A stretch of 24,291 nt of DNA, taken from the NCBI GenBank assembly GCA_046728075.1, contig JBKPDV010000213.1, positions 1-24,291 of the forward strand, given 5' to 3'. The translations under genes were made by a program, and so were the position numbers. Source of the DNA: JBKPDV01 sp046728075. GTDB taxonomy: Bacteria > Acidobacteriota > Thermoanaerobaculia > UBA5066 > Gp7-AA6. The notes below the pieces were generated by a model. It made no database searches, had not been told where the DNA came from, and saw only the letters and a list, made by a program, of their open reading frames with translations. Shown one piece after another: positions 1-7,453 of this stretch; within the stretch, counting starts at the first letter, position 1, and the number at the start of each line of letters is the position of its first letter.

Positions 1-786
1 TCCCAGGACGGCGCCGGGAATGTTGCCCAGACCGCCCAGAATCGTGATGACGAAGGCCTTGTTCGTGAAGGGGCCGCCGATCTGCGGGTAGAGGTAGTAA
101 ACGGGATCCAGAAGCGCGCCGGCGGCGCCGACGAGCGCCGCGCCGAGGCCAAACGTGATGTAGGTGATCCGCTTCGTGTTGATCCCCATCAGCGCCGCGG
201 CACGCTTGTCCTGAGCCGTGGCTCGGATCATCCGGCCGGTGTCGGTCTTGCCGAGGAAGAAGAAGAGAAGCGCGCCGAGAAGAACCGCGATGGCGAAGGC
301 GGCGAGGAACGGATAGCTGATCGAGAGCGAGATCGTTTGCCCGCCGAGCTTGAGATCCCAGTAGATCGTCTTCGAGGCGTAGGAGACCGGCACCGATCTG
401 TAGTTGGCGGTGAAGAGCAGGAGCGCGAGATTGGAGAGGACGAGACCGATTCCGACCGTCAGGAGGACCTGGTTCTGCGGAAGGACCGATTCGGCCTCCA
501 TGACCGGCGTGATCAGGAATTTCTGAATCCCGGCGCCGAGCACGAACATCAAAGGGCAGACGATCAGGAGCGAGACGTATGGATCGATGTGCGCGAGCGT
601 GAAGGCCCAATACGTCGCGTACATCGCGACCATCATCAGCTCACCATGGGCGAGGTTGATGATCTTCATCACTCCCATGATGAGCGACATGCCGAGCCCG
701 ATTAAGGCGTAGAGCCCTCCGAGCAGGATTCCCGAGATCAGGACCTGCCCGAAGAGCTCCAATTGTCCGGCGACCTGGGGCGACAT
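1..786 (-). CDS. livH: LivH-type branched-chain amino acid ABC permease (partial)
   Basis: Inner-membrane permease subunit of a branched-chain amino acid type (HAAT family) ABC importer. The reading frame is open from an ATG at 786 to the left edge, giving 262 codons of a protein usually near 290 residues, so only the C-terminus is missing. The N-terminal half carries the typical LivH run 'LGGLYALIGLGMSLIMGVMK' followed by 'INLAHGELMM', and later 'VGAAGALLDPVYYLYPQIGG' and 'AFVITILGGLGN'. Several hydrophobic segments span the length. It starts 27 bp after the binding-protein gene on the same strand, so the two are almost certainly co-transcribed. LivM and the ATPase genes of this system would be expected beyond the left edge. 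The upstream sequence has only a weak purine-rich ribosome site. The substrate cannot be read from sequence; amino acids, amides or short organic acids are all possible. Confidence 0.93.
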   Translation of the reverse strand, partial: MSPQVAGQLELFGQVLISGILLGGLYALIGLGMSLIMGVMKIINLAHGELMMVAMYATYWAFTLAHIDPYVSLLIVCPLMFVLGAGIQKFLITPVMEAESVLPQNQVLLTVGIGLVLSNLALLLFTANYRSVPVSYASKTIYWDLKLGGQTISLSISYPFLAAFAIAVLLGALLFFFLGKTDTGRMIRATAQDKRAAALMGINTKRITYITFGLGAALVGAAGALLDPVYYLYPQIGGPFTNKAFVITILGGLGNIPGAVLG

Positions 787-813
787 CGATTCTTTCCCGC
801 TGGCCGCCGGCGG

Positions 814-2016
814 CTACTTGCGATCGCGCCAGCGAGGGACGGGGAAGACGTACGGAGCCGAAGCGCCTTCCTTCGGCCAGACCGTTTCGTACTTGCCCTT
901 GATGACCTGCAGGACGAGCGTATCCATCTTGTTCTGATTGGTGAACTGGCCCCAGGAGACGAACTTGACCGGACCGAATGCTGTCGTCATGCTGGTCTCC
1001 GCGAGCGCCGCGCGCAGATCCTCGGGCGTCGAGCCCTTGGCGCGCTTCAAGGTGTCTGCCAGGACGTACGCCGCCGCATAGGCCTCGGCTCCGTGATAGT
1101 CGGCCTCCTTGTTGTACTTCTTCTTGAAGTTGTCGAAGAACTCCCTGGCGCCGGGATACTTGACCTGCGGCGTCCAGAGGGTGGCCGAGAGGCAGTATTC
1201 GGAGGCATCGGCGGCGTTCTGGAGAAACTCCGGCAGCGTGTGTCCCGCGCCGCCGCCGATGAAGGCCTTGGGATTGATGTCGAGCTCCTTGGACTGACGC
1301 ATCAGGAGCGAGGCGTCCATCAGGTACGAGACCATGTAGACGATGTCCGGCCGCAGCGATTTGACTTTCTGCAGGATCGGCTTGAAGTCGACGCCTCCGG
1401 ACTGGTAGCCCTCGGAGAGCACGACGCTGACGCCGTGAGTGTCGCAGTACTCCTTCATCGCCTTGGAAGTGCTGTTTCCGAAGTCGGTGTTCTCGTACAG
1501 AATCGCGATGGTCTTGGGCTTGGCGACCTGCTCGAAGAAACTGAAGACGCCCATGTTGTAGAGGCTCGCGGGCGGGTTCATTCGGTAGACGTATTTCCAC
1601 CCCTGCTGTGTGATCTTGTCGGCGGCGCCGGTCACGACGAGATAGGGCACCTTGTACTTCTCGGCGACTCCCGCCACCGCATAGCTGCACTGGCTCGTGT
1701 ACTCGCCGACCACGATCGGATGCTTGTCGATGGTGATGAACTTCTCGACGATCGCCGTGGCGGTCTCGGGTTTCCCGCCCGAGTCCTGGATGTCGAGGGC
1801 GAGCTTCATGCCCTTCACTCCCCCCTTGGCATTGATCTCCTCGATCGCCATCTCGTAGGCCTGCTTCTCGATCTCGCCGAATTTCGCTTCGGCGCCGGTC
1901 AGGGGCAGCGGAATGCCGACGGTAAAGGTCTTGCCCTGGGCACGAACGGCCGGGGGCGGGATCAACGCAAAGAGCATCGCGATTGCAAGGAGAGCGATCA
2001 GGCGCCGGGTCGTCAT
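814..2016 (-). CDS. Periplasmic substrate-binding protein of a branched-chain amino acid-type ABC importer
   Basis: Ligand-binding component of a HAAT-type importer, 400 residues, a normal length for the Peripl_BP_6 family. A Sec signal peptide is clear: RR near the N-terminus, a hydrophobic core (LIALLAIAMLFALI) and a likely cleavage after 'AVRA' near residue 26. The mature protein opens with the family pattern 'FTVGIPLPLTGAEAKFGE', followed by 'AIEEINAKGGVKG' and 'KPETATAIVEKFI'. Start choice: ATG at 2016 is preceded by AGGAGG at good spacing. It lies 27 bp upstream of the livH-type permease and 87 bp after the CBS-domain gene, all on one strand. It is clearly different in sequence from the second binding protein at 18903, so the two transporters probably differ in ligand. 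The actual ligand is unknown. Confidence 0.93.
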   Translation of the reverse strand: MTTRRLIALLAIAMLFALIPPPAVRAQGKTFTVGIPLPLTGAEAKFGEIEKQAYEMAIEEINAKGGVKGMKLALDIQDSGGKPETATAIVEKFITIDKHPIVVGEYTSQCSYAVAGVAEKYKVPYLVVTGAADKITQQGWKYVYRMNPPASLYNMGVFSFFEQVAKPKTIAILYENTDFGNSTSKAMKEYCDTHGVSVVLSEGYQSGGVDFKPILQKVKSLRPDIVYMVSYLMDASLLMRQSKELDINPKAFIGGGAGHTLPEFLQNAADASEYCLSATLWTPQVKYPGAREFFDNFKKKYNKEADYHGAEAYAAAYVLADTLKRAKGSTPEDLRAALAETSMTTAFGPVKFVSWGQFTNQNKMDTLVLQVIKGKYETVWPKEGASAPYVFPVPRWRDRK

Positions 2017-2103
2017 CGAAAACCTCCTGACGATGTTTGTGTTTATTGGTCTGAATTTTTGGCGAAGTCCGCGCAGGCCGGCTGATTCGTTTGCATCACG
2101 AGC

Positions 2104-2748
2104 TCAGTCGGACTCGACGGAGACGTCGGTAAACTTTTTCTCCAGCTCCGCGCGCAAGGTCTCCGTCGAGGGACAGTCGACCCGCATGACGAGCTCGCGT
2201 TTTCCGGCGGGGGCCTTGGCCGAGGAGCTCAGGATCGAGAACAGAGTCCCGCCCTGGCCGCGGCAGATGTCGGCCACCTCGCGGATGCTGCCGGCCTTGT
2301 CGGGAAGGAGCAGGCTGATCCGGGTCTTTTTCCTCGACGCTCCCGTCAGCTCCACCAGGGCGCGGAAGACGTCGCCCTCGGTCAGAATGCCGACAAGCTT
2401 GCCTTTGGCGTCGACAACGGGGAGTCCCTCGACTTTCTTCTCCATCATCATCAACGCGGCCTTCTCGATCGGCATTTCGGGCGACACGATCCAGGGCTTC
2501 CTGGTCATGATGTCGCCGAGCTTCAGTTTGTCCAGGACGTAGTGGAGCTCCCAGATGTCGAGCGTCGTGGCGCGCGATGGAGACACGTCCTTCAGGTCCC
2601 TGTCGGAAACGATGCCGACCAGCCGACCGGCGGAGGTGATCGGAATGCGGCGGATCTTTTTTTCTTTCATCAGGTCGATTGCCTTCGCGATCGAGTCCGA
2701 GGGTTCGAGCGTGGTCGGGTTTGGGGTCATCCACTTGGAAACGCGCAT
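2104..2748 (-). CDS. CBS-pair and ACT domain regulatory protein (AcuB-like)
   Basis: Probable cytoplasmic ligand-sensing protein of 214 residues. Two CBS motifs make up the first two thirds: residues about 7-60 ('MTPNPTTLEPSDSIAKAIDL', 'IRRIPITSAGRLVGIVSDRD') and about 77-135 ('DIMTRKPWIVSPEMPIEKAA', 'GLPVVDAKGKLVGILTEGDV'). The remainder (about 143-214) looks like an ACT domain ('ISLLLPDKAGSIREVADICR'). CBS pairs usually bind adenosyl nucleotides and ACT domains bind amino acids. The same order occurs in AcuB-like proteins, whose biochemical role is poorly defined. The start at 2748 has GGAGGG at suitable spacing. It lies between the malic enzyme (158 bp upstream) and a Liv-type binding protein (87 bp downstream), all on one strand. 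A role in sensing energy charge or amino acids for these neighbours is an inference only. Confidence 0.85.
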   Translation of the reverse strand: MRVSKWMTPNPTTLEPSDSIAKAIDLMKEKKIRRIPITSAGRLVGIVSDRDLKDVSPSRATTLDIWELHYVLDKLKLGDIMTRKPWIVSPEMPIEKAALMMMEKKVEGLPVVDAKGKLVGILTEGDVFRALVELTGASRKKTRISLLLPDKAGSIREVADICRGQGGTLFSILSSSAKAPAGKRELVMRVDCPSTETLRAELEKKFTDVSVESD

Positions 2749-2906
2749 GAGGAGCCCTCCGGGAGATCTATTAGGCGGGACATGGGACGCGGTGGAGATG
2801 ATCCATTTGAATCACTCCGCGTCTGTTTCGAAGAATCGCGCGGCAGGAGCGCCCACAGAGAACGGAGAGGCTCGCTCGGTACGCTTCCTAAGGAATGTGT
2901 CTGCGC

Positions 2907-4622
2907 CTACTCCTCGACCGGAACCATCGGGAGGTAGGCGGGATTCCACATCGCTGCTAGGACCGTCCGGCGGATGTCCTCGTCGGGGATGGCGCGTCCG
3001 ACGCCCGAGTCGCGCGCCTCGGCGATCACCGCCTCGGCGATTCGGGCGCTGACCCGTCGAATCTCGTTTGGGGAGGGGAACAGGCTTCCGCGGGCCAGGT
3101 CCGAGGCCTGGACCTCGTCGGCGAGCCGCTGGGCGGCCACGGCGAACATCCCGTCGGTCACCTCCTTGGCCTCCGACAGGAGAGCACCCAGCCCGACGCC
3201 GGGAAAGATGAAGACATTGTTGCCCTGGCCAATAGTGATCGTGCGGCCCCCGTAGGTCACGGGATCGAACGGGCTTCCGGTCGCAATCAGAGCGCGCCCC
3301 TCCGTCCAGGCCAGGAGATCCGCCGGCTTCGCCTCGCTTTTGCTCGTCGGATTGGACATCGGGAAAATGACGGGGCGCTCGACGTGGCTGCCCATCTCGC
3401 GGACGACGGCCTCCGTGAACGTGTCCGGCTCGCCGGAAGTGCCGACCAGAACCGTCGGCTGGATCGCGCGGACGACCGCCAGGAGGTCCCGAGGGGAGCC
3501 CTTGCCCAGGCTCATCTTTGCGGCCAGAGCTCCCGGCCATGCGAAGTCGCGCTTGTGGACATCGCGAATCTCCTCATCGTCCACCACGAGACCGCGGCTA
3601 TCGAGGCTCGCGACGGCGCGGATGAGTTCTGCCGCCTCGAGCCCGGCGCGCCGGAAGGTGTCGCGCAGCAGGCGGGCAATGCCGATGCCGGCAGCGCCAG
3701 CCCCCAGGATGACCACGCGTTGCTCTCTCAAGGGAATCCCGGTGGCCCGGCAACCGGCCATCATGCCGGCCGTCGCGACGGCCGCAGTGCCCTGGATGTC
3801 GTCGTTGAAGCTGGTGAGGACTTTCCGGTATCGGTCGAGCAAACGGAAGGCATTGGCCTTCTTGAAGTCCTCCCACTGAAGGATGGCTTTCGGGAAACGA
3901 CGCTTCACCGCCTGAACGAACTCCTCGACTAAGGATTCGTAGTCGGGGCCGCGCAGACGCGGAGATCGCCAGCCGAGGTAGAGGTCGTCCGCCAGGAGCG
4001 TCTCGTTGTCGGTGCCGACATCGAGACTGATGGGGAGAGTCTGCGACGGGTGGATCCCGGCGGCCGCCGTGTAGAGCGCCAGCTTCCCGATCGGAATTCC
4101 CATGCCGCCGGCGCCCTGGTCGCCCAGGCCCAGGATACGCTCGTTGTCCGTGACGACAATGAGCTTCACGTCATCGAACGGAGCGTTTCCGAGAATCTCG
4201 TAGATGCGGCCCCGGTGACCGGGCGTGATCCAGAGTCCGCGGGCCTTCCGGAAGATGTGGCTGAATTCCTGACACGCCCGGCCCACCGTCGGCGTGTAGA
4301 CGATGGGCAGAAATTCCTCCACGTGGTCGATCAAGAGACGATAGAAGAGATGCTCGTTGCGGTCCTGCAGGGCAGCCAGGCCGATGTACTTTTCGAGAGG
4401 GTCGGACTTGCGTGTAATGTTGGCGTACACGCGCCGCTTCTGCTGCTCCATCGTGCTCACGGCGCTCGGGAGGAGTCCCTCGAGGCCGAAGGCCTTGCGC
4501 TCCTCTTCGTCGAAGGCCGAGCTCTTCGTGTACATGGGGTGCCGAAGCAGCTCCGCTCCTCGGGACGGCACCTCCAGTCGCGGTTCCCCCTTGGGGCCGT
4601 GGCCGAGCGGGAGAGTTTCCAT
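2907..4622 (-). CDS. maeA: NAD(P)-dependent malic enzyme
   Basis: Oxidative decarboxylation of L-malate to pyruvate and CO2 with reduction of NAD(P), in the cytoplasm. At 571 residues it matches the long malic enzyme form (E. coli MaeA/SfcA and eukaryotic type), not the shorter ~430-residue bacterial form. Visible signatures: 'IVYTPTVGRACQEFSHIFRK' with the catalytic Tyr near 109; 'LGLGDQGAGGMGIPIGKLAL' with Lys near 180; metal ligands Glu251/Asp252 in 'QWEDFKKANAF' and Asp275 in 'FNDDIQGTA'; a Rossmann segment 'VVILGAGAAGIGIARLL' from about 303; and 'FPMSNPTSKSEAKPADLLAW' in the C-terminal part. The ATG at 4622 has AGGAGG about ten bases upstream. Coenzyme preference (NAD or NADP) cannot be settled by eye. 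It is the first gene of a same-strand run leading into the CBS-ACT gene and a Liv-type transporter. Confidence 0.95.
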   Translation of the reverse strand: METLPLGHGPKGEPRLEVPSRGAELLRHPMYTKSSAFDEEERKAFGLEGLLPSAVSTMEQQKRRVYANITRKSDPLEKYIGLAALQDRNEHLFYRLLIDHVEEFLPIVYTPTVGRACQEFSHIFRKARGLWITPGHRGRIYEILGNAPFDDVKLIVVTDNERILGLGDQGAGGMGIPIGKLALYTAAAGIHPSQTLPISLDVGTDNETLLADDLYLGWRSPRLRGPDYESLVEEFVQAVKRRFPKAILQWEDFKKANAFRLLDRYRKVLTSFNDDIQGTAAVATAGMMAGCRATGIPLREQRVVILGAGAAGIGIARLLRDTFRRAGLEAAELIRAVASLDSRGLVVDDEEIRDVHKRDFAWPGALAAKMSLGKGSPRDLLAVVRAIQPTVLVGTSGEPDTFTEAVVREMGSHVERPVIFPMSNPTSKSEAKPADLLAWTEGRALIATGSPFDPVTYGGRTITIGQGNNVFIFPGVGLGALLSEAKEVTDGMFAVAAQRLADEVQASDLARGSLFPSPNEIRRVSARIAEAVIAEARDSGVGRAIPDEDIRRTVLAAMWNPAYLPMVPVEE

Positions 4623-4726
4623 GTTCCGTCAGCCTCCTGCTCCAACCAGCTTCGCAACCGGCGCGCGTCCGCGCCTGATGCAGAAGCCTCACTCGCGCAA
4701 ATTGGAGGCCGGTTCGCGGCAGGGAA

Positions 4727-5704
4727 CTACGGCAGCTTCACGTTGGAGAGGGCGAAGGGAACCTCGCCGAAGGACTTCGGGGTTTTCAACCGGACCTGGA
4801 GGGTCGCGGTCGGCGGGATCGGCTCGAGCATTCTCACGATGCGGTAGGGCTCCATGTCCATCGTGCCGTAGGACTGGATCGGTTTTCCGTCCGCGGCCAC
4901 CAGGTCGAAGGAGAAGATTTTCTTTCCCGGATCGGAGACCTTCAGGATCAGGTCATTCTCGCCGGCGCTCAAGAAGAGGCGCTCCAGGGTGGCGGCGAGC
5001 ATTTCGCCCATGGCTTCGCCCATCTGCTCGAGGCCCCCTTCCTCGCCTTTCTTTCCCTTCTTCTTCGCGGCCTCTGCTTTCTTTTTCGCCTCGGCCTGTT
5101 TCTTCTCGTTTTCCATGCCGGCTTTGGACAGGACCTGCAGCGAAATCTTCTGCGCGGCGAGCGCGGGCACGGCGAGCGGCTTGTCTTTCTTCGTCATGAC
5201 CCCGGCGATCTTCACCGTCCCCGAGGGATCCCGCGAGGGAAGGTAGGTCTCGACAACGCCCTCGACGGTGCTCACGGTCTTCGCCTTTCGGACGGGACTC
5301 GCCAGATCGACTTTCGGCGAAGGGGGCTTCCCATCGCTCGCCTCCTGCCAGCGGTCCGACCCTTGCATCCGGTCGGCTTCGCTCTGGAGGAGACTCTTGC
5401 CCGTGTCGTCCGCTGCCTTCGTCACGCGAGCCCGGGCCGACTGGACGGCACCCGCGTCCTCGCCTTCGAGCTTGAACGTGATCGAGAGCTCGGAACGCGG
5501 AAAGTCGCGGGTCGTCCGGCGATCCAGAATCGTGTCGACCGAGACCTGCACCTTCGGAGGCGCCGCCTGTGCCGGTGCGGGCGGCGCGCTTTTCTTGGCC
5601 GGCTTCTTGGATTGCGCGAAGGACGGAGCCGCGGCGAGCAAACTGAGCAGGATCAGAAAAAGAAGGCGGCGGGCGGAGCGGCGGTGTGTGTCGATCACGG
5701 TCAC
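4727..5704 (-). CDS. Secreted protein of unknown function, second of a tandem paralogous pair
   Basis: I do not recognise a named family. The protein has 325 residues with a Sec signal peptide (basic start, then 'LLFLILLSLLAAAPSFA', cleavage near residue 30). A Lys/Ala/Pro-rich stretch follows, then a largely beta-type region. Around residues 200-225 there is a strongly basic Lys/Ala/Glu tract ('KKQAEAKKKAEAAKKK') likely to be a charged helix or linker. It is a diverged copy of the upstream gene: both contain a 'PSRD' motif after a 'V.G..E.(Y/F)' strand, a 'DP(G/E)GK(K/I)I(F/S)S(F/V)D' segment followed by 'ADG', and a near-identical ending (VPFALSNVKLP here, VPLNLKGVSLP there). The start codon is GTG at 5704, overlapping the TGA of the upstream gene by four bases; a second GTG at 5698 is possible. 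The pair is translationally coupled and probably acts together in the periplasm or at the cell surface. Confidence 0.75.
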   Translation of the reverse strand: MTVIDTHRRSARRLLFLILLSLLAAAPSFAQSKKPAKKSAPPAPAQAAPPKVQVSVDTILDRRTTRDFPRSELSITFKLEGEDAGAVQSARARVTKAADDTGKSLLQSEADRMQGSDRWQEASDGKPPSPKVDLASPVRKAKTVSTVEGVVETYLPSRDPSGTVKIAGVMTKKDKPLAVPALAAQKISLQVLSKAGMENEKKQAEAKKKAEAAKKKGKKGEEGGLEQMGEAMGEMLAATLERLFLSAGENDLILKVSDPGKKIFSFDLVAADGKPIQSYGTMDMEPYRIVRMLEPIPPTATLQVRLKTPKSFGEVPFALSNVKLP

Positions 5705-6594
5705 GGTAAGGAGACCCCTTTCAGGTTGAGCGGAACGGTCACGAGAGACTTGGCCGTCCGCATGGTGACGAGAAGCGCCGCGTCGGCGGGCGGCTTCTCC
5801 GCGAGGTCGATTTTCACCATCTTGGAATCGCGCCCGCCCGAGGAGCCCCGGCTCGGAGCGTGGAGCTCGCTGCCGTCCGCTTTGACGACGTCGACGGAGA
5901 TGATCTTTCCCTCCGGATCCTTCGTCTCGATCAGGATGCTGTTCTCGGAGGGCTCCTCGCCGCCCAGGGCCGCCAGAGCGTCCATCAGCCCGATCGCCTG
6001 CTGAATCTCGGCGTCGGTCGCTCCGTGCTTCTTGCCCTCCGCCATGATCTCTTCCTTCGTGGGCCGGTTCTTCTTCTGCCGGGCCGTGTACTCCTTGGCG
6101 GAGAGCGGAGTGATCTCCACTTTCGCCGACTTCAGTGCCGAGTTGGAAATCGGCTTGTCGAGCCGGCCCAGGAATTGGTCGAACCGCTGTTTCGTAGACG
6201 CGTCCCGACTCGGAATGAAGAGCTCGATCTCTCCGGTCACCTCGACGCTCGAGGCGTCCCGGCTCGGGCTGGAGAGACCGACGTGAGGTCCTGGCTGCCG
6301 GTCCGTCGAGAACTCTTCGAAGTCCTTCGCCTTCTCGTCCTTCGCCGGTTTGTAGAGGACCGTGCCGACATCGTCCTTGGCGGACTTGACCTTGACGCGG
6401 ACGGCTTTCACTTCCGCGACGCTGCTTCCCTTCAGAAGGAGCTCGATCGAGAGTCCGCCGAAGCGATCATCCGAGAATCGCTGATCCTCGACGGCTCCCG
6501 CCGTGACCTTGACGTCCTCGGCCGCGAAGAGCGGCGAGACGAGGAGAAGGAGCAGGGATGCAAGGAGACGCGGCTTTCGCAGCAACGACGACAC
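5701..6594 (-). CDS. Secreted protein of unknown function, first of a tandem paralogous pair
   Basis: Unrecognised secreted protein of 297 residues with a clear Sec signal peptide (MSSLLRKPRLLASLLLLLVS, cleavage after 'LFA' near residue 24). The mature part begins with a short beta segment ('VKVTAGAVEDQRFSDDRF'), has a repeated 'SRDAS' motif, and a central charged helical segment near residues 165-205 (KEYTARQKKNRPTKEEIMAE). The final third has 'TKDPEGKIISVDVVKADGSE' and ends 'VPLNLKGVSLP'. The order of segments matches the downstream neighbour, so they arose by duplication and have since diverged strongly. The ATG at 6594 is preceded by a GGAGGT element on the minus strand (6600-6605 region). 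Downstream translation is coupled by a four-base GTGA overlap. No catalytic motif is visible. A structural or protein-binding envelope role is possible but unproven. Confidence 0.75.
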   Translation of the reverse strand: MSSLLRKPRLLASLLLLLVSPLFAAEDVKVTAGAVEDQRFSDDRFGGLSIELLLKGSSVAEVKAVRVKVKSAKDDVGTVLYKPAKDEKAKDFEEFSTDRQPGPHVGLSSPSRDASSVEVTGEIELFIPSRDASTKQRFDQFLGRLDKPISNSALKSAKVEITPLSAKEYTARQKKNRPTKEEIMAEGKKHGATDAEIQQAIGLMDALAALGGEEPSENSILIETKDPEGKIISVDVVKADGSELHAPSRGSSGGRDSKMVKIDLAEKPPADAALLVTMRTAKSLVTVPLNLKGVSLP

Positions 6595-6630
6595 GGCTCA
6601 CCTCCGGGGGATGTTGGAGGAAATGTAACA

Positions 6631-6836
6631 CGAGAGAACACAGCGAGAACGCCGGGGACGCACCGAGAGCGCATGGAGGCAAAGTGTGGAGTGAGAACAA
6701 AGGGAACGCGACGAATACTTTAGAGGCACAGCACGAGGCCGGGAAATGAAACTTCACCCGTTGACTTCTCTTCCAGTTTCCCGCTGTCGAGGCCCGGCTC
6801 GGGTCGGAGCGTTCCCGTTGCGTTCCGGCTGCGTTA
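6631..6836. repeat. Degenerate inverted 11-mer intergenic repeat
   Basis: Gap between the hemerythrin-like gene and the secreted pair. The left part (6631-6713) is a run of degenerate 11-base units of the type GAGAACRCNNC, for example GAGAACACAGC and GAGAACGCCGG. The right part (6804-6836), read on the opposite strand, gives AACGCAGCCGG, AACGCAACGGG and AACGC. The two sides are therefore inverted versions of one unit family, with a non-repeated middle. The same unit, better preserved, occurs at 7301-7451. Confidence 0.6.
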
Positions 6837-6840
6837 CCTC

Positions 6841-7284
6841 CTACCGGGGCGGGGCGGCGTCCGCGAGGGTCCGGATTTCGTTTTCGTCGAGGACGCCCGC
6901 CGCGGCGGGATAGTAGACCCTCTCCATCTCCGATTCATGGGCGCCGATGCGGCGCTCGAGGTTCTCGATGATTCCGAGGATGTCCGCCAGGCGAGCGTCT
7001 TCGGAGATTTGGGACTGAAGATAGCGGCTCAGCTCGCGAATCTGAACGTATTCGAGCCGCAGCTCGCGGTGTGAATCGCGTCCGTCGATCGTCGTTCGCG
7101 CGAGAGCTCGAAGAAGAATGTTCTCCTCGACTGCCGTCCAGCGGCGGAGGTTCTCCAGGAAATCCAAGAGCGCGACCCGGTAGGCTGCTCCGTCGCGCCG
7201 TTCGAACGCCTGGCGGAAGTCGTTCCAGCGCGAACGAAGAGAGCGCTGGGCAGAAAGGAGCAGTTCGAGCGGGCTGTCATTCAT
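6841..7284 (-). CDS. Small helical protein, possibly a degenerate hemerythrin-like (HHE) domain
   Basis: 147 residues, almost entirely predicted helix. The pattern resembles an HHE cation-binding four-helix bundle: 'WTAVEENILLRAL' in the position of the HxxxEE..LFPxL motif, 'SHRELRLEYVQIRELSRYL' in the position of the EHRxLRxL helix, and 'RRIGAHESEMERVYYPAA' in the position of HxxxEExxLFP. Several expected histidine ligands are replaced (Trp or Ala in the first motif, Tyr in the second), so iron binding is doubtful. The start at 7284 was chosen because the helix begins there; the longer reading to 7404 would run back through intergenic repeat DNA. It is the last gene on the formate dehydrogenase strand, separated from fdhE by a 169-bp repeat-filled gap, so membership in that operon is uncertain. 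The hemerythrin assignment is tentative. Confidence 0.55.
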   Translation of the reverse strand: MNDSPLELLLSAQRSLRSRWNDFRQAFERRDGAAYRVALLDFLENLRRWTAVEENILLRALARTTIDGRDSHRELRLEYVQIRELSRYLQSQISEDARLADILGIIENLERRIGAHESEMERVYYPAAAGVLDENEIRTLADAAPPR

Positions 7285-7300
7285 TGCCCTGGACGCCTCA

Positions 7301-7451
7301 AACGCAGCGAGAACGCCGTGAACGCGGCGAGAACGCCGAAAAGTGAAGTATGAAGTTTGAAGTGGGGAACCGAACGCGGATTTGAAAACTTGACCCGTTC
7401 GCACTTCACTTCATACTTCTCGTTGCGTTCTCGCTGCGTTCCCGCTGCGTT
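7301..7451. repeat. Composite inverted repeat: outer 11-mer arms, inner heptamer arms
   Basis: Fills the gap between fdhE and the small helical gene. The outer left arm (7301-7339) contains AACGCAGCGAG and variants; the outer right arm (7421-7451), on the opposite strand, reads AACGCAGCGGG, AACGCAGCGAG, AACGCAACGAG. The inner left arm (about 7342-7364) has heptamers GAAGTAT, GAAGTTT, GAAGTGG; the inner right arm (7402-7420) has the complement of GAAGTAT GAAGTGA. The whole could fold into one long cruciform or RNA hairpin with two differently built stem segments. Confidence 0.75.
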
Positions 7452-7453
7452 GA

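Noticed and set aside
337..705. 122-residue plus-strand reading opposite the left-edge permease
   Set aside because: It is Glu/Arg/Asp/His-rich antisense shadow of the LivH permease, whose frame is fully open on the minus strand.
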